A stretch of 9,718 nt of DNA, from positions 1 through 9,718 of the forward strand of contig JAGUXS010000091.1 in the NCBI GenBank assembly GCA_020061725.1, written 5' to 3'. Position numbers and translations under genes: made by a program. Shown here in pieces: positions 4,195 to 9,718 of this stretch (the stretch's first letter is position 1; each line of letters opens with the position of its first letter). This DNA comes from Patescibacteria group bacterium (GTDB lineage: Bacteria > Patescibacteriota > Patescibacteriia > UBA2591 > PGYQ01). The notes beneath the pieces were generated by a model. It was given only the letters and a program-made list of their open reading frames with translations, was not told the origin of the DNA and did not search any database.

Positions 4195-5517
4195 ATGAAT
4201 TTCAGTATGCAAAAAATGGAAGAAAAAATTTATTTAATTTCGGTAAATATGGGTTATGGGCATCGAAGAACGGCTTTTTCTTTAAAAGAGTTAACTCAAA
4301 AAATAATTTGCGCCAATGACTATGATGGCATTCCAAATTTTGATAAAGAAATTTGGGAACAAATGAGAAAATTTTATGAAGCGATTTCAAATTTTTATCG
4401 TTTTCCTTTTGTAGGGAAAATTATTTTTTCTTTTTATGATCAATTGCAAAAAATATTAGCTTTTTATCCAAAAAGAGATTTATCGAAACCAAATTTTCAA
4501 TTAAAAATAATTTATTTTTTGTTGAAAAAGGGATGGGGTAAAAATTTGATTGAAAAATTAAAAGAGAAAAATTTGCCTTTAATTTCCACATTTTTTATTC
4601 CGGTTTTTATGGCGGAATATTTTAATTATTCCGGTGAAATTTTTTGCGTTGTTTGCGATGCTGATATTGCAAGACCGTGGACTTCCTTAAATCCAAAAGA
4701 AAGTAAAATTAAATATTTTGTTCCAAATCAACGAACAGCAGGGAGATTAAAACTTTATGGCGTAAAGCGAGAAAATATTTTTTTAACTGGCTATCCCTTG
4801 CCACAAGAAAATATTGGAGGAAGAGATATGGAAATTTTAAAACAAGATTTAAAATTTCGAATTTTAAATCTTGATCCTCAAAAGAAATATTTTGAAAAAT
4901 ATAAAATTTTAATTGAAAAAAAATTAGGGAAATTGCCAACAGAATCAGATCACCCTCTCACTATAATGTTTTCAATTGGTGGAGCGGGAGCTCAAAAAGA
5001 AATTTTGATAAAAATTTTAAAATGTCTAAAACCATATTTAGAACAAAAGCAAATTAAAATAATTTTATCTGTTGGGACCAAAGAAAAAACAAAAAATTAT
5101 CTTGAAAAAAATATAGAAATTTTAGGATTTAAAAATTACAAAGAAAATGGAGATTTTTCTTCTATTGAAATTATTTTTGAAAAAGAAATTGAAACATATT
5201 TTCAAAAATTTAATTTAGCTTTAAGAAAAACAGATATTTTATGGACAAAACCGTCAGAACTTTCTTTTTATTGCGCTTTGGGAATTCCTATTATAATTTC
5301 TTTACCAGTGGGTTCGCATGAAGAATGTAATATGAAATGGCTTTTAAGGCGCGGGTTTGGAATATTTCAAGAAGATCTAAATTTTATCAATGAATGGCTT
5401 TTTGATTGGCTAAAAAGCGGATGTTTAGCGGAAGTAGCGATGGAAGGGTTTATAAAAGGAGAAAAATTTGGGACTTTAAATATCCAAAAAATATTAAAAC
5501 AAAAAACAATAAAATAA
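4195..5517 (+). CDS. GT-B-fold glycosyltransferase-like protein (MurG/MGDG synthase-like), substrate unknown
   Basis: This is a 440-residue cytoplasmic or membrane-associated protein without a clear membrane helix. Its motifs follow the order of GT28-type enzymes. NMGYGHRRTA (18-27) resembles the G-x-G-H-x-x-A-A loop at the start of the acceptor domain. CDADIARPW (160-168), VPNQRTAGRLKLYGV (176-190) and LTGYP (197-201) resemble the inter-domain region. SIGGAGAQKE (260-269) opens the second domain. KPSELSFYCALGIP and PVGSHEECN (352-379) match the nucleotide-sugar-binding segment with its conserved glutamate and the E-x-x-N ending. By family, it would move a sugar from a nucleotide sugar to a lipid or similar acceptor. 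The first 7-8 residues are uncertain, since ATGs at codons 5 and 8 are equally plausible. It is convergent with the PBP gene, 26 bp apart. The fold is likely; the substrate cannot be given. Confidence 0.65.
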   Translation: MNFSMQKMEEKIYLISVNMGYGHRRTAFSLKELTQKIICANDYDGIPNFDKEIWEQMRKFYEAISNFYRFPFVGKIIFSFYDQLQKILAFYPKRDLSKPNFQLKIIYFLLKKGWGKNLIEKLKEKNLPLISTFFIPVFMAEYFNYSGEIFCVVCDADIARPWTSLNPKESKIKYFVPNQRTAGRLKLYGVKRENIFLTGYPLPQENIGGRDMEILKQDLKFRILNLDPQKKYFEKYKILIEKKLGKLPTESDHPLTIMFSIGGAGAQKEILIKILKCLKPYLEQKQIKIILSVGTKEKTKNYLEKNIEILGFKNYKENGDFSSIEIIFEKEIETYFQKFNLALRKTDILWTKPSELSFYCALGIPIIISLPVGSHEECNMKWLLRRGFGIFQEDLNFINEWLFDWLKSGCLAEVAMEGFIKGEKFGTLNIQKILKQKTIK

Positions 5518-5548
5518 TAAAACAATTTTAGATTTTACTTATTTTATT
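5508..5548. terminator. A/U-only inverted repeat between convergent genes
   Basis: AATAAAATAA (5508-5517) is the exact reverse complement of TTATTTTATT (5539-5548), with a 21-nt spacer. It spans the ends of two convergent genes and could terminate transcription from either side. The stem has no G-C pair and would be weak, so the assignment rests mainly on position. Confidence 0.3.
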
Positions 5549-8399
5549 CTACCTTTATTATCCTATTTTCACTTTGAATTATTTTATCATTTTTATCAGT
5601 CGCTATTATATAGAGAAGATAATTTCCTTCAAGTGGATCGCGCCAATCAAAATTTATTTGAGCGCTTTGAATATCGTTTAATTCTCCAATCAAAAAATCT
5701 TGATTTAATGTTATATTGCGGGCGTAAATTTTTATATTTTTAGGATTAAAAATATCCATTAAAGAAAAATTTAATTTAATAGGTTCAAAATTTTGAACTC
5801 CCACAATTTGAAAAACAGCATTATTTTCAGGGCTGAGCCATAAAATTTGAGGATTAAAATCCTCTCTTAATAAATTAAAATTAATTTCTTTTTCCGCTGA
5901 ATTGTCAATATCGTCAAAAATTCTAATTTTAAGTTTATGAAAGCCGTTTCCAAAATTGGAACTTGCCACTTGTTCAAAATCTTGCGGTAAATAATTAATT
6001 GTTTTAATCAATTGATTATCAATAAAATATTCTATTCTACTTATTTTTTTTCGAGGTATTTCTATCTCGATTTTTGTTTCTACAAAAGAACTTTTGAATG
6101 TTTCATTTTCTGTTGGAAAAATTATTTGTATTTTAGGTTGATTTTCTTTAGTGTGAAGATCATCAAATTCGGTTGGGGGTTTTTCATTTAAAATCCCCCG
6201 TTTTTCAACCCATTTTTGAACGGGGATTTCCCAATTTTTAAATTGAGGATCTTCCCATGGATTTTTAGGAAAGGGTCCTTGAGGATCGTCTTTATTCACA
6301 TAATATAAAATATTATGTACTTCAGAATAAGTTTTTTCTATCACAAAAGAGAGGGGGGTTAAATCAGTGGCTAATTTCCCAGAAGCCCGATCAATTTTAA
6401 TTGTAATTTCATTGGTTAATTTTCCATTTAAAACAGCTTTGTTAGTAATTATTTTTTTAGGTAAAGTAAATTTTTCTATTGGCGTATTTTTTAAAACCTC
6501 TTTCATAAAACTATTCCAAATAGGGCCGGCAATATCGCCGCCAGTTGATTTCATTTTAGAATTATCATTATTTCCCGCCCAAACCCCAACAACCAATGAA
6601 GGGGTATATCCCATTGTCCATGCGTCTCGAAAATCATTAGTTGTTCCAGTTTTAGCCGCCACTGGTCTTTTCCCCAAAGTAAGATTATTATTCCAACCAA
6701 AAACAAAAGATCGCGCTGAATTGTCAGATAAAATGTCATTAATTTGACGACAAATTTCTTGATCTAATATTCTTTGTCCAGCAACAGAAGAATAATCTTC
6801 TATTATTTTTCCTTGATAATCTTCTATTTTTAAAATAGGATTAGTTTCATATTTAATTCCCTCTTGACTAAAAATTCCAAAAGCTGCAGTGTGTTCCAAA
6901 AGCCTCACTTCGCCAGCCCCTAATGCTAAAGCAAGACCAAATTTTTCTCTATCTTTAAAAGTGGAATAACCTAATTCTTCAGTTAAATCTAAAACAGAAT
7001 TTATTCCGGTTAAATAAAGAACTTTTATGGCTGGAATATTTAAAGAACCAGCCAGCGCTTTTTTTAAAGTTATTTGACCATGTTCTTTTTTGTCATAATT
7101 TTGAGGAATATAGGGATTTTTCTTAGTTGTATCAAAATTAGTTTTTAAATCAAAAAGAATAGTAGAAGGAGTGTACCCTTTTTTAAAAGCAGTGGCGTAA
7201 ATAACAGGCTTAAAAGATGATCCTGGTTGGCGAGGCCTAAGAGCGACATTAACATTTCCGTCATCTTCTAAATTAAAATAATCTTTTGATCCAACCATTG
7301 CTAAAATCCCCCCTGTTTTAGGATCAATTGCCACTAAAGCGGCGTTTGTCGCTTTCCATTTTTTATTTTTTTCAACCCCTTGTTTAATTTTTTCTTCAGC
7401 TATTTTTTGTTTTTCAAAATCTAAAGTAGTAATAACTTTTAACCCCCCCTGTTCAACCACTTTTTCTCCGTATCTTTGAGTTAAAAGTTCTTTAACATAC
7501 ATAACAAAGTGAGGGGCTAAAATATTCTCTCGGCGAGGAATAATTTTTTTTAGAACATCTATTTTTTTAGCTTCTTCGGCTGTATCTTTTTTAAGATATC
7601 CTTCTTGAACCATTAAATCTAAAATAAATTTTTGACGAGCTAAAAGTTCTTCTTGATGGTTTCCCCAGGGCGAATAATAAGTTGGGGCTTTCGGCAAAGC
7701 GATTAACAAAGCCGCTTCATCAAGAGTTAAATCATAGGCGGATTTGGCAAAATAAGTTTGGGACGCCGCTTCAATGCCATAAGATTGAGAGCCAAAAGGA
7801 ATTTCATTGAGATACATTTTTAAAATTTGATCTTTTGAAAATTTATTTTCTATTTCGTAAGCCCAAATAACCTCTTTAATTTTTCGAGTGTAGTTTTTTT
7901 TAGATGTTAAAACGGCGTTTTTTACAAATTGTTGAGTAATTGTTGAAGCCCCTTGAAATATTCCTCCTTGGGTGAAATTAACATAGAAAGCTTTAATTAT
8001 TCTTTTAAAATCAAAACCATGATGTTGGTAAAATCTTTTATCTTCAACAACCACGGCGCTCCATTTAACATATTCCGGCAGCTCTTCTAAAGAGATGAGA
8101 GTTCTTTTTTTTTCGCCATAAATTTCGTAAAGAATTATTTTGCCGGTTCGATCGTAAATTTTAGTGCTTAATTCTTCAGAACGTTTTAATAATTTATCTG
8201 GATCTGGAATATCTTTTGAAAACCAAGCCCATACAATCATTCCGCTTATTCCAAATAGGATTATAAAAATAAAAAATATTAAAAAAGCGATTTTAAAAAA
8301 ATTTTTAAAAAATCCTTTTTTTCTTTTTTTAAATTTAATTAGACTTATTTTTTTTGGAGTAAAATTCGCCCAGTTTTTTGGCGATTTAATTTTGGGCAT
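5544..8399 (-). CDS. Class A penicillin-binding protein (PBP1A-type) with two C-terminal beta modules
   Basis: This is a 951-residue bifunctional peptidoglycan synthase anchored in the membrane. It has a lysine-rich cytoplasmic tail (1-33) and one membrane helix (about 34-59). The GT51 glycosyltransferase domain (about 75-245) holds the catalytic E119 in VVEDKRFYQHHG, then GASTITQQFVKN (150-161), RKIKEVIWAYEIENKFSK (172-189) and MYLNEIPFG. The transpeptidase domain (about 350-660) holds SSFK with nucleophile S394, SLN (452-454) and KTGT (583-586), so all three penicillin-binding motifs are intact. Residues about 755-849 and 850-951 look like two Ig-like beta modules similar to those at the C-terminus of PBP1C-type proteins. 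It polymerises lipid II and cross-links the strands outside the cell. The ATG at 8399 gives the expected cytoplasmic tail. No Shine-Dalgarno is seen. It is transcribed alone, convergent with the glycosyltransferase gene. Confidence 0.94.
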   Translation of the reverse strand: MPKIKSPKNWANFTPKKISLIKFKKRKKGFFKNFFKIAFLIFFIFIILFGISGMIVWAWFSKDIPDPDKLLKRSEELSTKIYDRTGKIILYEIYGEKKRTLISLEELPEYVKWSAVVVEDKRFYQHHGFDFKRIIKAFYVNFTQGGIFQGASTITQQFVKNAVLTSKKNYTRKIKEVIWAYEIENKFSKDQILKMYLNEIPFGSQSYGIEAASQTYFAKSAYDLTLDEAALLIALPKAPTYYSPWGNHQEELLARQKFILDLMVQEGYLKKDTAEEAKKIDVLKKIIPRRENILAPHFVMYVKELLTQRYGEKVVEQGGLKVITTLDFEKQKIAEEKIKQGVEKNKKWKATNAALVAIDPKTGGILAMVGSKDYFNLEDDGNVNVALRPRQPGSSFKPVIYATAFKKGYTPSTILFDLKTNFDTTKKNPYIPQNYDKKEHGQITLKKALAGSLNIPAIKVLYLTGINSVLDLTEELGYSTFKDREKFGLALALGAGEVRLLEHTAAFGIFSQEGIKYETNPILKIEDYQGKIIEDYSSVAGQRILDQEICRQINDILSDNSARSFVFGWNNNLTLGKRPVAAKTGTTNDFRDAWTMGYTPSLVVGVWAGNNDNSKMKSTGGDIAGPIWNSFMKEVLKNTPIEKFTLPKKIITNKAVLNGKLTNEITIKIDRASGKLATDLTPLSFVIEKTYSEVHNILYYVNKDDPQGPFPKNPWEDPQFKNWEIPVQKWVEKRGILNEKPPTEFDDLHTKENQPKIQIIFPTENETFKSSFVETKIEIEIPRKKISRIEYFIDNQLIKTINYLPQDFEQVASSNFGNGFHKLKIRIFDDIDNSAEKEINFNLLREDFNPQILWLSPENNAVFQIVGVQNFEPIKLNFSLMDIFNPKNIKIYARNITLNQDFLIGELNDIQSAQINFDWRDPLEGNYLLYIIATDKNDKIIQSENRIIKVE

Positions 8400-8421
8400 A
8401 AAATTGTCGTAGAATTCGTGA

Positions 8422-8453
8422 AAATTAACGCGAAATTAACGCGAAATAACGCG
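8422..8453. repeat. Tandem repeat AAATTAACGCG, about three units
   Basis: The units are AAATTAACGCG (8422-8432), AAATTAACGCG (8433-8443) and AAATAACGCG (8444-8453, one base shorter). They lie 23-54 bp upstream of the PBP start codon, so they would be in its promoter or leader. The CGCG steps stand out in DNA this AT-rich. They could be protein-binding sites or replication-slippage products. Confidence 0.7.
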
Positions 8454-8640
8454 GAATGTAAAAAATCCCAAAAGCGGAAAAATAAAGTAGTAATCAGTAA
8501 CCCTATAACGAGTAACAAGTAGGCGAGTATAATCTGCCAAAGGGGAGATAATAAATTATTTTAAACACTAATGCCCAATCAAATTTTAAATCTTAAACTC
8601 GATTGCATTTTTTATTTAGTCGTTGAGATTTGGGATTTTA

Positions 8641-8658
8641 TTGGTCATTGGTCATTGG
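8641..8658. repeat. Short tandem repeat TTGGTCA (2.6 units)
   Basis: TTGGTCA is repeated twice and followed by TTGG. It is non-coding and of no known function; it resembles the low-complexity filler found between genes in many small AT-rich genomes. Confidence 0.6.
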
Positions 8659-8757
8659 AATTTAGGATTTATTATTAAATTTTATTTTCTATAATTTTAT
8701 TTTATTACTGGTTACAAGATTATTTGTTAGTGTGGATTATTTTATATAATTGTTTTT

Positions 8758-8785
8758 TTGTTTTAATATTTTTTGTATTTATAAT
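8758..8785 (+). promoter_or_regulatory. Promoter candidate for the gtrA-family gene
   Basis: TTGTTT (8758-8763) and a perfect TATAAT (8780-8785) are separated by 16 bp. Transcription would start near 8792, about 145 nt before the GtrA ATG and 20 nt before the short reading frame at 8812. A second TATAAT at 8745-8750 is an alternative. Confidence 0.35.
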
Positions 8786-8811
8786 TAAAACAATTAATAA
8801 TATTCATTATA

Positions 8812-8979
8812 GTGGATAAGCGCCAAATTACAAGAAAGAAAATTACATTAGCTTTTATCTTATCCCTTCTTGCGGGATTACTGGTTAGAGGTGGGGGGTT
8901 ACTCGCCTATTGGTTATTTTTTAGATATTTTTTATATGAAAAAACAATTTATAAAATTTTCTATCATTGGAATAATTAA
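8812..8979 (+). CDS. Possible 55-residue single-helix membrane peptide (doubtful)
   Basis: A GTG-initiated frame encodes a basic start (DKRQITRKK), a hydrophobic helix (ITLAFILSLLAGLLV) and an aromatic tail, and it overlaps the first 44 nt of the GtrA gene in another frame. It has the look of a small membrane peptide, and a promoter candidate lies just upstream. Against it are the GTG start, the lack of any ribosome-binding site, the absence of a recognisable family, and the dispersed intergenic motif ATTACTGGTTA lying inside it. It may be chance or a gene remnant. Confidence 0.2.
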   Translation: MDKRQITRKKITLAFILSLLAGLLVRGGGLLAYWLFFRYFLYEKTIYKIFYHWNN

Positions 8980-9337
8980 TACAGGATTAGATTTTATTTT
9001 GTTTAATTTTTTAATTTGGTTGACTAAAATTTATCAAGGCGAATGGTTGGGATTATTGAATTTTATCGCATTTTCTTTGGCAACTATAAATAGTTATTTT
9101 TTAAATAAATTTTGGACATTTAAAAAAAAGGAGTCTAGTTCCTTTTTAAAATTTTTTTTAATTAGTTTGATCGGTTGCGCTATAAATACAAGTATTGTTT
9201 ATTATATTGCCACTTTTGTTTCGCCATTTTTTAATGTCTCTCAATTACTTTGGGTAAATGTTGCTAAGCTTTTAGCAATTTCAATCTCTATGTGTTGGAA
9301 TTTTATTGGATATAAATTTTGGGTTTTTCAAAAATAA
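8936..9337 (+). CDS. GtrA-family membrane protein
   Basis: This is a 133-residue protein with four predicted membrane helices. The GtrA hallmarks are visible: an N-terminal KFSIIGIINTGLDFILFNFL, LATINSYFLNKFWTFKKK at about 48-65, KFFLISLIGCAINTSIVYY in the third helix, and the closing SMCWNFIGYKFWVFQK. The length is usual for the family. GtrA proteins are thought to help flip polyprenyl-linked sugars or to assist glycosyltransferases that modify cell-surface polymers, often beside such enzymes. The ATG at 8936 is chosen because it begins exactly at the family N-terminus; an upstream TTG at 8870 would add 22 unrelated residues. Its stop lies 8 bp from that of the convergent Gpi18-like fragment. 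Family is firm; the specific substrate is unknown. Confidence 0.9.
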   Translation: MKKQFIKFSIIGIINTGLDFILFNFLIWLTKIYQGEWLGLLNFIAFSLATINSYFLNKFWTFKKKESSSFLKFFLISLIGCAINTSIVYYIATFVSPFFNVSQLLWVNVAKLLAISISMCWNFIGYKFWVFQK

Positions 9338-9345
9338 TTTAAAAT

Positions 9346-9531
9346 TTAACCGCTCCAATAATTATTTACAAATAAAATAATATGCATAGCTAAAAAAAGA
9401 ATAGAAAAAAATGTCCAAGCTTGTTTTAAATATTGATTTTTAATTGAAGCTATTAAAATATACATAGGGAATAAAACTAAAACAAAACGATTAATACCCA
9501 TAAAAGTCCCCGTGCTTAATGGAATAACTGC
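9346..9531 (-). pseudogene. 3' remnant of a Gpi18/PIG-V-like membrane mannosyltransferase gene, cut by the IS
   Basis: The minus strand is open for 61 codons up to the IS boundary and ends in TAA. The peptide (PLSTGTFMGINRFVLVLFP, a short loop, then a hydrophobic helix ending VNNYWSG) resembles the C-terminus of Gpi18/PIG-V-like polytopic glycosyltransferases, where an S-x-P/N-R-[FY] segment precedes the last membrane helices. The frame meets a TAG inside the IS terminal repeat, so no fusion protein is made. All but the last 61 codons would lie beyond the IS, if still present. By family it would be a dolichol- or polyprenyl-phosphate-sugar-dependent transferase. The similarity is judged by eye on a short piece. 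Confidence 0.55.
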
Positions 9532-9560
9532 TGACTAACGCTACGTTGTCAGAGTATAAT
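9531..9560 (+). promoter_or_regulatory. IS481-like transposase promoter built into the IS end
   Basis: A perfect TATAAT (9555-9560) lies 18 bp after CTGACT (9531-9536), four of six matches to TTGACA. The first base of that -35 belongs to the host flank and the rest to the IS terminus. Transcription would start 6-8 nt after the -10, that is at the A of the ATG at 9567. The imperfect palindrome CTGACTAACG-CTA-CGTTGTCAG (9531-9552) covers the -35 and spacer, so transposase binding there would block the promoter. Confidence 0.5.
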
Positions 9561-9718
9561 TGAGGTATGAGATTAAAACTTCATAAAAACGCTCGGATAA
9601 CATTCGCGATAAGAAAAGGAATAAAAGAGTCTAACTTGCCAGTGAATGCTCTTGCCAATAAATATGGCTTGTCTTGGAAAACAGTGAAAAAATGGAAAGT
9701 AAAAGAAACAACCGAAGA
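9532..9718 (+). mobile_element. Left end of an IS481-like element, continuing past the window
   Basis: The element begins with TGACTAACGCTAC (9532-9544), the inverted partner of positions 1-13, and carries a transposase gene starting at 9567. It interrupts the Gpi18-like gene. The right end and the target duplication are outside the window. Confidence 0.75.
9567..9718 (+). CDS. IS481-like transposase, N-terminal part (runs off the window)
   Basis: Fifty codons are visible before the window ends. The start, MRLKLHKNARITFAIRKGI, followed by a helix-turn-helix (NALANKYGLSWKTVKKWK, about 27-44), matches the N-terminus of IS481-type transposases, which share an LHKNARTT-like opening, a homeodomain-like fold and then an integrase core. 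The integrase core is not visible, so the family call is provisional. The ATG at 9567 is preceded by TATAAT and then only six bases; the GAGG within those six is too close to act as a ribosome-binding site. The message is probably leaderless. Confidence 0.7.
   Translation, partial: MRLKLHKNARITFAIRKGIKESNLPVNALANKYGLSWKTVKKWKVKETTE

Larger units (their letters stand above)
8400..8811. other. Gene-free spacer with short repeats, between divergent PBP and GtrA genes
   Basis: No coding region is supported. The spacer must hold the promoters for both divergent genes. Visible structure includes three AAATTAACGCG-type tandem units (8422-8453), a TTGGTCA repeat (8641-8658), copies of a degenerate RTTACTGRTTAC motif, and a 10-bp inverted match between 8520-8529 and 8900-8909. 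A TATACT box on the minus strand (8526-8531) could serve the PBP gene but lacks a -35. Confidence 0.5.

Noticed and set aside
4202..4390. Other antisense reading frames within the glycosyltransferase and PBP genes (also 4709-4939, 6367-6747, 6551-6739, 8164-8412)
   Set aside because: They lie inside well-supported genes on another frame or strand, are low-complexity and show no family features.
8870..8935. N-terminal extension of the GtrA protein from a TTG codon
   Set aside because: The 22 added residues lack family similarity and cover a dispersed intergenic repeat; the ATG at 8936 matches the family start exactly.
1..9718. Composite transposon carrying rpmH to gtrA
   Set aside because: The segment holds core chromosomal genes in a normal origin-like arrangement. 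Two IS copies flanking it are better explained as separate insertions in a chromosome.

Overview
The window is a very AT-rich stretch of bacterial chromosome. The host genes have AT-rich codon use, short intergenic gaps and TAA stops, and no recognisable Shine-Dalgarno sequences. The gene types (GtrA-like and Gpi18-like membrane proteins, a compact DciA-like protein, a PBP1A with tandem C-terminal beta domains, an orphan GT-B glycosyltransferase) and the filler-like intergenic repeats suggest a Candidate Phyla Radiation (Patescibacteria) genome. That placement is inference; there is no rRNA gene or phylogenetic marker tree behind it.

Layout. Positions 1-13 are the terminal repeat of an insertion sequence whose body lies outside the window. 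rpmH (L34) follows on the minus strand, with a strong hairpin terminator behind it. Next comes a 1,233-bp IS3-family element (550-1782, minus) with a frameshifted orfA/orfB, then a minus-strand tRNA with a UAU anticodon. A 595-bp gene-free region follows; its last 216 bases before dnaN contain 32 C and not one G on the plus strand. Then, on the plus strand, come dnaN (beta clamp), a DciA/DUF721-type helicase-loader gene and a GT-B-fold glycosyltransferase. A class A penicillin-binding protein runs convergently on the minus strand. After a 412-bp repeat-containing spacer comes a GtrA-family membrane protein, then the 3' stump of a convergent Gpi18-like membrane glycosyltransferase gene. The stump is cut by a second copy of the IS whose end appears at position 1; this copy carries the start of an IS481-like transposase.

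How it fits together. rpmH pointing left and dnaN pointing right, with AT-rich DNA between them, is the arrangement seen around many bacterial replication origins. Here dnaA and rnpA are absent, and an IS3 element without a target-site duplication sits in the gap, so the locus has probably been rearranged. The replication genes (clamp and helicase loader) are adjacent; the rest serves the envelope (peptidoglycan synthesis, glycosyl transfer, a polyprenyl-glycan flippase-like protein).

I found no defence system, CRISPR array or clearly new multi-gene system. The best candidates for something unusual are the G-free dnaN leader/putative origin, the tRNA-Ile(UAU), and promoters that place transposase start codons at or next to the transcription start.
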